Below, piece after piece: positions 55,695-64,000 of a DNA stretch of 64,000 nt (positions are counted from its first letter, which is position 1; each line of letters begins with the position of its first letter). Source of the stretch: Palsa-506 sp963786975 (GTDB taxonomy: Bacteria; Actinomycetota; Actinomycetes; Streptosporangiales; Streptosporangiaceae); the NCBI GenBank assembly GCA_963786975.1, contig CAWBBE010000007.1, positions 49,980 through 113,979 of the forward strand, written 5' to 3'. The position numbers and the translations under genes were made by a program. The notes beneath the pieces are model-generated. The model saw nothing but the letters and a program-made list of their open reading frames with translations, made no database searches and had not been told where the DNA came from.

Positions 55695-57301
55695 CGGCAC
55701 GGCATCTGGCTGCCCCGGACCGTCCGCGCGGTCTGGGCATCATGCTGCGCATCGTCGGGCGCATCCAGCGGCGCAGTGCTCTGATGTGGGTGCTCGTGCT
55801 GGGCGCGAGCATGATCGGCACCGCAGCGAGTATCGCTGCGCTCTACGACACCCCCGCCAAGATCCACACCTACGCCGGGGCCGTCACCTCGGGCAACGCC
55901 CTGGCGGCGATCAACGGCAAGGTTGAGGGCATCGGTTCTCTCGGCGGCGTGATCCAGGACGAGTTCGGCTTCCTGGCCGCCTTCCTGCTGCCGCTGCTCG
56001 GAATCGGCATGGTGGCACGGGCGACGCGCCGTGAGGAGGAGTCCGGCCGGCTCGAGCTGCTGCTCGGCGGACGCATCGCCCGCCACGAACCCACGTTGGC
56101 GGCGCTCGTGGTGGCCACCGCCACGATCGTCGCCACCGGGGCGCTATTCGCCGCCGGGCTGGCTGCCTCCGGCGTCCCGCTCGCAGGGTCGGTCCTCTAC
56201 GCACTTTCCCTGAGCACCCTGGCCTTCGTCTTCGCCGGCCTCGCCGCCCTGCTGGCGCAGCTCACCCTGCACGCCCGCGGGGTCTACACCTGGAGCCTGA
56301 TCGTCCTCGCGGCGTCCTACGTCCTGCGAGGCGTCGGCGACGTGACCAAGACCTGGGCCACGTGGCTCTCCCCGCTCGGCTGGGCGGAGAAGACAGCGCC
56401 GTTCGGGGACCAACGCTGGTGGGTCCTGGCCATCCCATGCGCGGTCGGTCTCACCCTGGGTGGAGCGGCGCTGCGGCTGGCCGCCCGACGCGACCTGGGC
56501 AGCGCTCTGGTCCGGAGCCGTGCCGGCCCCGATCGGGCCGCGGCGCGGCTGCGCCGCCCGATCGGGCTCGCGGTCTGGATCCACCGGCCCGCCACCCTCG
56601 GCTGGCTCGCCGGCGGTGTGCTGCTTGCGGGGATGATGGGCGCCCTGTCCCAGCAGCTGCTCGACGCGATGGCCGGCAACCCCGCTCTTGCCCAGGCCAT
56701 GGGTATCGCCAACGGTCGGTCCATGGACGGGTTCGTCGCGGCCACCCAGCTCTACCTGGCCGTCATCGGGGCGGGATACGTCGTCCAGGCCATCGGCACG
56801 CTGCGGGCCGAGGAGGCCGACGGCCGGCTGGAGACGCGGCTTTCCGGCACGTTGTCCCGTGCCCGCTGGCTCGCCTCGCACGCGCTGGTGGTGCTGGGTG
56901 GCCTCCTGACGATCGTGCTCGGCTCGTCGCTCGTCCTGGGCCTCGCGACCGCGCTGGCGGCCGGCGACATGGCAGAACTCGGCCCCACCCTGAGTTCCGG
57001 ACTGGCCTACCTTCCGGCCGAGCTCGTGCTCGCCGGGCTGGCGCTGGCGGTCTATGGCCAACGTCCTCGGCTGTTCGGGATCGCCTGGGCCGGCTACGCC
57101 GCGATGACGTTCATCGCGTTCCTCGGTCCCGGCCTGAAGTTCCGGCAGTGGGTGCTCGATCTCTCGCCGACCACGCATGTGGGCAACCCCCCGGCAGGCG
57201 CGATCCAGACCGGCACACTCACCGTGATGACCGGCGTCGCCATGACCCTCATGGCAGTCGGCTTCGCAGCCTTCCGCCGGCGCGGGATCCCCCAGGCTTA
57301 G
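55691..57301 (+). CDS. ABC exporter permease
   Basis: 536 residues with about twelve hydrophobic segments in two halves, each with an RREEESGRLELLLGG-type repeat (residues near 113 and near 376: RAEEADGRLETRLSG), indicating an internal duplication of a six-helix permease. Matches the single large permease of actinobacterial TetR-ATPase-permease efflux operons; substrate unknown. Confidence 0.9.
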   Translation: MTARHLAAPDRPRGLGIMLRIVGRIQRRSALMWVLVLGASMIGTAASIAALYDTPAKIHTYAGAVTSGNALAAINGKVEGIGSLGGVIQDEFGFLAAFLLPLLGIGMVARATRREEESGRLELLLGGRIARHEPTLAALVVATATIVATGALFAAGLAASGVPLAGSVLYALSLSTLAFVFAGLAALLAQLTLHARGVYTWSLIVLAASYVLRGVGDVTKTWATWLSPLGWAEKTAPFGDQRWWVLAIPCAVGLTLGGAALRLAARRDLGSALVRSRAGPDRAAARLRRPIGLAVWIHRPATLGWLAGGVLLAGMMGALSQQLLDAMAGNPALAQAMGIANGRSMDGFVAATQLYLAVIGAGYVVQAIGTLRAEEADGRLETRLSGTLSRARWLASHALVVLGGLLTIVLGSSLVLGLATALAAGDMAELGPTLSSGLAYLPAELVLAGLALAVYGQRPRLFGIAWAGYAAMTFIAFLGPGLKFRQWVLDLSPTTHVGNPPAGAIQTGTLTVMTGVAMTLMAVGFAAFRRRGIPQA

Positions 57302-58070
57302 CGTCCCGATCGGGAACCACTTGCGGGAGCACTGCAGGTCGGAAAGCCGCCGACGAGAGGCCGGCCCGTAGGACCCGCCCGGTGAAGATTCCCGCAGGAG
57401 CGCCCTATACGGGACACCGCAGAGACTCCTGCGGGACCCTTCCGCAGTGCCATGCGGAAGGGTCCTCTGCAACACCGCTGTCTTTGCCGATGATCGCGGC
57501 AGGCAGCAGCCGGATCGTGACTGAGCCCCGTCCACAGCCGACGGGGTGGACGCCCAGCCACGGGTAGTAGGCGTACAGAACAGCGCGATCCGGAACGGCA
57601 CTCCGGCCGAGTTCCGGTTTGGCGAGGGCGTACCGAATCAGGCGGCTCGGGGAGCGTTGACCTCGACCGCCTCTGTCACTGATGCTGTCGATCGGCGTAG
57701 CCCTATGCCGGCCGCCGATTCGCCGCGGCGTGCCTGACCCGGGAGATCGCCGACGAGGCCAGGTGCCCGTCGATAGGGCGAGCAACGTTCGGCCACTGGT
57801 GGCCAGATCCTGCCTGACTTGACGCTCGCTGAATGCGGCAGATCCGGATGTGCGGGCAGTTTCTGGCGGGCTGGATCAGGTCCCGGCGATTTGCCGGGGC
57901 GGTTCTGGGTGACCGCGAGGGTGCCGTTGTGCTCCTGACCTCGAGGTTCGGCGCGCCGGCCCTGCGGCGGCAGGCATCCGTTCGTGACCGCGGTCGAGGC
58001 GGCAGGGGGAGACTCGGGCAGGCTCGTGGTGGCTTCCTTGGCCGCCGGGCCCGGGGCCACAATAAGCGGC
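57302..58070. other. Intergenic with two overlapping hairpins, no gene
   Basis: No supported coding frame over about 770 bases. The notable content is the hairpin pair near 57390-57465 described separately. Confidence 0.5.
57390..57465 (+). terminator. Two mutually exclusive hairpins after the exporter operon
   Basis: Stem 1: 57390-57400 with 57426-57436 (11 bp). Stem 2: 57434-57446 with 57453-57465 (13 bp, six-base loop). The 3' arm of the first overlaps the 5' arm of the second by three bases, so they compete. Likely operon terminator; no long T-run. Confidence 0.5.
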
Positions 58071-58802
58071 ATGGGAATCGAGGAGCATATTGATCAGCTT
58101 GCGGCCGAGGGCCCGCGGCTGGCGGATGGGGCCCGGAGCGCTGGCCTGGATGCGGCCGTCCCGGGCTGTCCTGGATGGCAGGTTCGTGACCTGGTGACGC
58201 ATGTGGGCGGCGTTCATCGCTGGGCGGCGTCCATCGTCGGCGGCGCGCTGGCGGACAACGATGACGTCACCAGTGACCGGGTCGGGACCGGGCCACCCGA
58301 TCCGTTGCTGATCGGCTGGTTCAGTGACGGTCACCGGGCGCTGGTGCAGACGCTGCGCGACGCGCCCGGCGACCTGGCCTGCTTCACGTTCCTGCCGGCT
58401 GCCTGCCCGCTGGCCTTCTGGGCGCGGCGCCAGGCCCATGAGACGGCCATCCACCGCGCCGACGCGCAGGCCGCCTGCCGTTCTGCCAGCCCGTTCGATC
58501 ACGCGCTGGCCCTGGACGGCATTGATGAGATCCTCACCGGGTTCGCCGCGCGGCCCAGGACGCTGCCGCCCGCCACGCTGCGCATCGAGCCCGCCGGGGA
58601 CGCGCCATGGCTGGTCACCCTCGGGCCCCGCGGGGTGACAGCAACCCGGCCCCGGGGCGAGGACACGCCCGAAGATGTCACCGTGCGCGGCAGCGCAACG
58701 GACATCTACCTGTGGTTGTGGAACCGGCCCGCGGTCGTCACGATCACCGGCGACGCAGCAATCGCTGACCTGTGGCAGCAGATCCGCGTTCGCTGGAGCT
58801 AG
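58071..58802 (+). CDS. Maleylpyruvate isomerase family (mycothiol-dependent, DinB-like) protein
   Basis: 243 residues of the TIGR03083 family: PGWQVRDLVTHVGGVHRWAA near 40-60 and WARRQAHETAIHRADAQ near 140 supply the three His metal ligands of the DinB-like fold, with the C-terminal MDMPI_C-like domain ending in a WNRPAVVTITGD segment. Members are thiol-dependent isomerases or transferases; specific substrate unknown. Confidence 0.86.
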   Translation: MGIEEHIDQLAAEGPRLADGARSAGLDAAVPGCPGWQVRDLVTHVGGVHRWAASIVGGALADNDDVTSDRVGTGPPDPLLIGWFSDGHRALVQTLRDAPGDLACFTFLPAACPLAFWARRQAHETAIHRADAQAACRSASPFDHALALDGIDEILTGFAARPRTLPPATLRIEPAGDAPWLVTLGPRGVTATRPRGEDTPEDVTVRGSATDIYLWLWNRPAVVTITGDAAIADLWQQIRVRWS

Positions 58803-59308
58803 CGAAGACACTGGCAGAAGCAAACCGCCCGCTAAGGCCTAGCTCAGCTGAACTACCGTTTTGATGAAGCCCAGGTGGGAACACGGTTTTGCGCCGTGGA
58901 CATGTCGCTGACGAAGACCCCCACGCGAGGAGCAAAGCCAAAGAGCAGCATCGACAAGGGGATTGGCGCAGGTCACGTGGGTGACACCGCGTCGGGGTGC
59001 GTCGTATAACACCGCTTCAGATAACGCGTCTACGACGCAGCTCGAAGGCCCATCCAGCTACATCGTAGACACCCGAAATCGACTTGAGATAACGGCGGCT
59101 ACGCGTGCTCTTCGATACCAAGGTGCTGCCACGCTGGATGACGACATCAGATGGCGAGGGATTGTCATCGTGGCCGCGGCTGGACGCAGCGTCGAGATCG
59201 TCGGTTCGGGTGAGTTCCGGGGCTGCGGCAAAGTTCGGTGAGGCGACCTGCTGGCAGGGAGTTGCTGCGGCCGTTTTCCGCGTGAGCGGATGAGTGGTGC
59301 TTGGCTGG
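58803..59308. other. Intergenic, no convincing gene
   Basis: A 92-codon plus-strand frame exists at 58963-59241 but has neither ribosome site nor recognisable content. Slightly lower GC than flanks. Confidence 0.4.
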
Positions 59309-60283
59309 TTATGAGGTTCTTCGGAGGGTCCAGCCGTCCATCCCCATCCAGGCACCGGAGAAGTCGAGCCTGCCGCCGAATTGATCGTGCGGGGTGCTGG
59401 TCAGCCGCGGGCCGTTGAGCTCGATCCAGTCGCCGCAGGGGCGCATGCTGGCCAGGCCTGGGCCCATGTTCTCCAGCGTGATGCCGCCGAGGGCGGTGAT
59501 CTCGGTGGTGGAGCCGAAGTGCTGATCCATGGTGGCGTCCGGGCCGAAGGTGTCCGCGCCGACGCCGATGGCGCCGTGCTGCCATAGCCACCTGGTGGAG
59601 GTGGCGCTGAAGCCGGGGACGTCATCGTAGTAGTCGTTGTACCGGCCGGGCACTCGCCGGTTACCTAGGTGGTAGAAGCTGGATAGCCCGGTGTAGAGCG
59701 CCACGTAGGAGTTCTGCGGGATCGCCGCGCACCGGGTGCGGTGCAGCCAGTTCTGGATATAGCTGGCGGTGATGAAGAAGTCGCCATTGCCGTGGCGGGC
59801 CATGATCAGCGGCTTGACGTTGATCATTATCAGCGGGCGCAGGCCGAAGAATTTCTCCGGCAGGCGGACGAGGCACGGCTTGTTCTCGTGGAAGTGGCAC
59901 GGTGCAGAGATGTGCGTGCCGGTGTGGGTGCCCAGCGACTGGATCTGCTCAAGTGTGTAGCCCGATCCCTGGTGGCAGCGGGGCACGCTGGGATGGGCGC
60001 TGACGCAGTTCCACAGCTGCCACTTGAACTTGGGGTCGCCCGGGAAAATGGGTGCGTTGTCGCTCAGCGGCTGTCCCAGGAAAACCTGCCGTGAATGCGC
60101 GGGGTTCCGCGGGTCGACCCGGGCGTAGCCACGCGGGATGCCGCCCGCCGCCGCACGCATCTGGCCTCCGGAACTCGCGCCCACCGCCGAGTTCGGGCCC
60201 AAGACGAAGCCAGCTACCAGGCCAACGGCAACGGCGCTAACGGCGAGCACGCCTACCTTCGTATGCCAGCGTGTCTGCCCCAT
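59309..60283 (-). CDS. Secreted cyclase-family (kynurenine formamidase-like) protein with altered metal motif
   Basis: 324 residues with an N-terminal signal peptide or anchor (VGVLAVSAVAVGLVAGFVLG). The cyclase-family signature HxGTHxDxPxHF reads HTGTHISAPCHF: the usual metal-binding Asp is Ser. Other conserved parts (GADTFGPDATMD, ENMGPGLASM) are present. An extracytoplasmic amide or ester hydrolase is likely, but the Asp-to-Ser change may reduce or alter metal binding. Confidence 0.8.
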   Translation of the reverse strand: MGQTRWHTKVGVLAVSAVAVGLVAGFVLGPNSAVGASSGGQMRAAAGGIPRGYARVDPRNPAHSRQVFLGQPLSDNAPIFPGDPKFKWQLWNCVSAHPSVPRCHQGSGYTLEQIQSLGTHTGTHISAPCHFHENKPCLVRLPEKFFGLRPLIMINVKPLIMARHGNGDFFITASYIQNWLHRTRCAAIPQNSYVALYTGLSSFYHLGNRRVPGRYNDYYDDVPGFSATSTRWLWQHGAIGVGADTFGPDATMDQHFGSTTEITALGGITLENMGPGLASMRPCGDWIELNGPRLTSTPHDQFGGRLDFSGAWMGMDGWTLRRTS

Positions 60284-60625
60284 CGCGGCCTCCTTTCCAG
60301 ACCTTGATAATCAAAGCAGCCTGAATCCGGGAAATAGAACCGCCCGGGCAGCGAGCGGAAACTCGCAGGCCAGCTTCTGGAATTCGGCACACCGGGTCGT
60401 GCCTGGCTGCCGGCGATTTGCCGATGGCGCTACCAGCGGCAGCCGAACCCATACTGCACCCAGGGCCATACCCACTCAAGCCCACCCGGATCGTCAGGAC
60501 AGCTGCCGCACAGAACGCGGCCCCCAACGCGACCACCGGTCTTGCCATCCCCGGGCCGCGGCAAGTCCTGGGCCGCCTGGCGCGCGGCGCGCCCACGGCT
60601 AGGGATGCCCGGCAGAATGGTCGCC
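60284..60625. other. Intergenic between divergent genes
   Basis: No gene seen; presumably the promoters of the cyclase gene and the broken helicase. Confidence 0.4.
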
Positions 60626-62884
60626 GTGACCGGTCAGTCCCCTTCGCCTGATGTGCCGCCGAGGCTGTCGGTGCTGGAGGCGGTCCTGGAACGGATCACC
60701 TACGTCAACGAGGACACCGGTTACACCATCGCCCGGGTGGCCACCGAGCGGACCGCCCGGATTTGCTGACGGTGGTGGGGCCGCTGCTGGGCGCCCAGGT
60801 CGGGGAAAGCCTGCGGCTGACCGGGCGCTGGGGCTCCCACCCCAGGTACGGCAGGCAGTTCGAGGTGCACTCCTATACCACCGTGCTGCCCGCCACGATC
60901 CAGGGCATCCGCCGCTACCTGGGTTCGGGGCTGATCAAGGGGATCGGCCCGGTGATGGCCGAGCCGAGGATGGTGGCACATTCGGTCCGGCATCCTGGCC
61001 GTAGTCGAGACCAAGGCCCCGGCCGCGGCTGATCGAGGTGCACGGCCTGGACTAACAAACGGACCAGGAAGATCGCGGCGCCTGGGAGGAACAGAGGACG
61101 ATCGAGGAAGTGATGGTATTACCTGTCCGGCGTCGGGGTCTCCACCTCGCTGGCCGTGCGGATCTACAAGAAGTACGCGGCGGCGTCCATCACGATCGTG
61201 AAGAACGAGCCGTACCGGCTGGCGTGGGAGATTGTCATCGGGTTCAAGACCGCCGACACCATCGCCCAGGCCGCCGGGATCCCGCACGACAGCCCGGAAC
61301 GGATCAGGCCGGGCTGCAGTACACCCTGTCGCAGGCCGCCGACAACGGGCACTGCTACCTCCCGCAACCCAACCTGATCACCGATCCGCCAGGATCCTCG
61401 AGGTCGACCCGGAACTGATCGGCCCGTGCCTGGACGGCTTCGCCGCCGCCGAGGGCGTCGTCCGCGAACTGGTACCCGGTGAGGGCGGCGATCTGCTCCC
61501 GGCGGTCTACCTGGCGGCCTTCCACCAGGCCGAGGCAGATCGCCTGCGCAACCAGCTGGCCCTGCTGAACTCCCGGCAGGAGCGGCTGCCGGCCTTCACG
61601 GCCGTCGACTCGGGCAAGGCGCTGCGATGGCTGCACGCCCGGACCGGGCAGGACCTGGCCCCCGGCCAGCAAGAGGCGGCCCAGCTCGCCCTCACGCAGA
61701 AGGTGGCCGTACTGACCGGCGGCCCCGGCTGCGGGAAGAGCCTCACCGTCCGTTCCATCGTCGAGCTCGCCACGGCCAAGAACGCCACCGTGGTGCTGGC
61801 CGCGCCCACCGGCCGGGCCGCCCGCGGCTGGCCGAGCTGACCGGCCACGAGGCCCGCACCGTGCACCGGTTGCTGGAGCTGCAGCCCGGCGGCGACCCCA
61901 GATACGACCGCGACAACCCCCTGGACACCAATATGGTCGTAGTGGACGAGTCCTCGATGATGGACGTGATCCTGGCCAACAAGCTGCGCGGGCAATCCCG
62001 GCAGGAGCGCACCTGCTAATGGTCGGCGACGTCGACCAGCTCCCCTCGGTCGGCGCCGGCGAAGTACTGCGGGACCTGCTTCGCCGCCGCCGCCACTCCC
62101 GCGGGTGCTGCCTGACCCGGATCTTCCGCCAGGCCCCGGCAGTCCGGCATCGTCGTCAACGCCCACCGCATCAACGCCGGCCAGCCCCCGCAGCTGAGCG
62201 GCTTCGGCGACTCTTACTGGACTCACCTACAAGCTCCCCGAAGACTCCGGCCTGCACCCGGCAGAGGAGACCGCCAGGCTCGTCGTGGACATCGCCGCCC
62301 GCCGCATCCCCGCCAGATTCGGGCTCGACCCGGTCCGCGACGTCCAGGTGCTGACGCCGATGCACCGCGGCCCCGCCGGAGCGGGCGACCTCAACACCCT
62401 GCTGCAAGAAGCACTCACCCCGTACCGCGACCAGACGCCGGAGAAGCGGTACGGCGGGCGGGTGTTCCGCGTCGGGGACAAGGTCACCCAGCTCCGCAAC
62501 AACTACGACAAAGGCAAGGCGGGTATCTTCAACGGCACGGTCGGGGTCGTCACCGGCCTGTCCCTGGAAGAGCAGACCCTGACCGTGCTGACCGACGAGG
62601 ACGAGCCGGTGGACTACGACTTCGCCGAGCTCGATGAACTCGCCCACGCCTACGCCATCACCATCCACCGCTCCCAGGGCAGCGAATACCCCGCCGTGGT
62701 CATCCCGCTCACCGCCTCGTCCTGGATGATGCTGCGGCGCAACCTGCTCTACACCGGCGTCACCCGCGCCAGAAAACTCATCATCCTCGCCGAATCCCGC
62801 CGCGCCCTGGCCCAGGCGGTCCGCACCCCCGGAGCAGGCCGCCGCCACACCGCCCTCACCCACCGGCTCCACCCCGCGGAGTAG
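60626..62884 (+). pseudogene. RecD2-like helicase, broken by many frameshifts
   Basis: Pieces in successive frames read LEAVLERITYVNEDTGYTIA, VGESLRLTGRWGSHPRYG, VRIYKKYAAASITIVK, the Walker A LTGGPGCGKSLTVRS, Walker B NMVVVDESSMMD, MVGDVDQLPSVGAGEVLRDL and the C-terminal UvrD-like part YAITIHRSQGSEYPAVVIPL. These follow RecD2/TraA-type order over the normal length of about 750 residues. At least six frame changes are needed, so it is not functional. Confidence 0.8.
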
Positions 62885-63391
62885 ACCCACGCTCCGCCCG
62901 CCGGGCAGCCAGCAGTAGCACTCTGCGATGCGTCCGCAAGCGGCTGCGCGACGGGTGTCGTCCCGAGCCGCACGGCCGCCGACCTGGCGGGGGGTGGCTG
63001 GCCCGCTTAAGGTCGCCGTCGGCTGGCCGAGATGCATGTCGATGCCGCGAGCGCCGAGGTATCCGGCGGCCAGATCGTCCCTGACTTGGCGCGCGCCCTA
63101 TGCGGCATGAGCACTGCAATCAAGATGGATCTGGGTGAGGTTGTGGTCGTGGATATCCCCCAGGTTTGTCCCTTGGTGATCCGCAGCCGAACTCGGAGAG
63201 GCTAAGCGGGTCCTGCCGCCGGCCCCGGTCTGGCCCTGGCATGAGCTGACCGCGCGGCCTGTCTTGTATCCGAATCGCCGGCCGGGGGCGGCGCCAGGAC
63301 GCGCAGCCGACCAGGCGGCCCGCATGCTGGGTACCGAGTCGTTCCCGGCGACCGGGGCCGGGCTACCGTGCGGCACTGGCCTGGATGAGCT
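62885..63391. other. Non-coding stretch, no gene seen
   Basis: Only short shadow frames; nothing supported. Confidence 0.4.
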
Positions 63392-63660
63392 CATTCGGCG
63401 AGCTGGTCAAGGCCGGCGTGCAGGGCGCTGGCAGCTACGGGGCCGGGCTGGCCCGCTACCTGACTGGCCAGGGCGTGGAGGTGGCCGAACCGGCGGGCCC
63501 CGCCGCCGGCGCGGCAAGTCCGACGCCGCGGACGCCGCCGCCCGGCCGCCCTCAACGGCGAGGCGTCCGGGACGCCGAAGGCCCACGACGGGGCGGCCGA
63601 GGCCGGTCCGGATGCTTCGGGTCGCCCGCCGTATGCGCTCGGGCGGCGCTCTGACCAGTT
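63392..63660 (+). pseudogene. IS110-family transposase fragment
   Basis: GAGSYGAGLARYLTGQGVEV followed in neighbouring frames by RRRRGKSDAADAAA and LNGEASGTPKAHDGA reproduces the central part of an IS110 DEDD transposase (the RRxRGKSDxxDA block). Start, end and frame are lost. Confidence 0.6.
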
Positions 63661-63871
63661 CCGGCAAGGCGCCAGCTCCGGCTAGGCGACAGGGGTGTGC
63701 GGCGAGTGTGCGCCGCTCCATTGTCGACTGTGCACTGCTCACGGCCGATGGCTGGTCCGAGCTGGCGATGAATCACATCGCGGGCCGCCTTCGGGTCGGT
63801 CCGTGACGGCAGGCGACTCAGCGGGGGTCACCCGTCGCCGAGCATCGCAGCCATGGCAACCTGGGTTTCCG

Positions 63872-63895
63872 TGGTTGCAGTTATGGTTGCAGTTC
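63872..63895 (+). repeat. Tandem 12-bp repeat near the third att copy
   Basis: TGGTTGCAGTTA followed directly by TGGTTGCAGTTC, 81 bases before the third tRNA-end repeat. Spacing resembles integrase arm sites. Confidence 0.45.
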
Positions 63896-63976
63896 ACCTG
63901 GGTCCGGGAGAGGCCGGGTGGGTTCATACGCCCAGGTCAGGACGGTCCCGAACCGGCGCGGACCGCGGGGGAGCGG

Positions 63977-64000
63977 CTCATAATCCGCCGGTCGTGGGTT
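63977..64000 (+). repeat. Attachment site core, copy 3 (continues past the window)
   Basis: 24 bases identical to the tRNA-Met 3' half from CTCATAATCC onward. The sequence before it lacks the tRNA 5' half, so it is an att remnant rather than a second tRNA gene. Confidence 0.8.

Larger units (their letters stand above)
36479..64000. mobile_element. Distal, decayed genomic island in tandem behind the first element
   Basis: Starts at the second tRNA-end repeat; the third copy begins at 63977 and continues past the window. Inside are a catalytically dead tyrosine recombinase, two DDE transposases, an IS110 scrap, many truncated genes and several intact cargo genes. Being farther from the tRNA and more degraded, it is likely the older insertion. 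Whether it is one element or several merged ones cannot be decided here. Confidence 0.6.

Noticed and set aside
63971..64000. Second tRNA-Met gene at the window end
   Set aside because: The preceding bases do not form the acceptor, D-arm or 5' anticodon stem; only the 3' half is present.

Overview
The window comes from a high-GC actinobacterium. The evidence is strong third-codon-position G/C in every long gene, frequent GTG starts, a Streptomyces-type conservon (sensor kinase, roadblock protein, DUF742 protein, GTPase), an actinobacterial DUF4193 protein and a mycothiol-type DinB-like protein. I cannot name the genus from the sequence alone.

Region 1 (1-26.6 kb) is ordinary chromosome. In order it holds: a TetR regulator cut by the window edge, a secreted lytic transglycosylase with an unusual N-terminal domain, a coproporphyrin ferrochelatase, an inositol monophosphatase-type phosphatase, a membrane pseudokinase, a DUF4193 protein, a YtcJ-type amidohydrolase, an AlkZ-like winged-helix protein, a formamidase with its APC permease, a zinc-ribbon/FHA protein, an acyl-CoA dehydrogenase, an agmatinase remnant, a five-gene oligopeptide ABC operon, a second ABC substrate-binding lipoprotein, and the four-gene conservon. 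The conservon ends just before a tRNA-Met(CAT) gene.

Region 2 (26.55-36.52 kb) is an integrative element inserted in the 3' half of that tRNA. It has a 46-bp direct repeat at its ends, paired 19-bp arm-type sites, a tyrosine integrase, and an excisionase whose 3' end is interrupted by an IS3-family element. It also has a small helix-turn-helix gene, a 440-bp non-coding stretch with three large hairpins, a low-GC three-gene operon encoding at least two membrane proteins of unknown function, an alpha/beta hydrolase, an anti-sigma-type ATPase and a GntR regulator. No replication or DNA-translocase gene was found, so the element looks stripped down. The hairpin block and the adjacent unknown operon are the best candidates here for something undescribed.

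Region 3 (36.52-64.0 kb) is an older, decayed island. It lies between the second copy of the tRNA-end repeat and a third copy that runs off the end of the window. It contains a MNT/HEPN pair with a frameshifted toxin, small membrane proteins, two DDE transposases (one with clear inverted repeats and target duplication), fragments of fluoride channel, SDR, EamA, cytochrome bd and IS110 genes, and a frameshifted DUF2254 gene. It also holds intact hemerythrin-like and GH15 genes, a frameshifted SDR, a tyrosine recombinase without its catalytic tyrosine, a TetR-ABC exporter operon, a maleylpyruvate isomerase-type protein, a secreted cyclase-family protein and a heavily broken RecD2-like helicase.

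Single-base frameshifts also affect apparently essential or operonic genes in Region 1 (ferrochelatase, oppD, transglycosylase). Some indels may therefore be assembly errors rather than decay. Multiple lesions and truncations in Region 3 go beyond that explanation.
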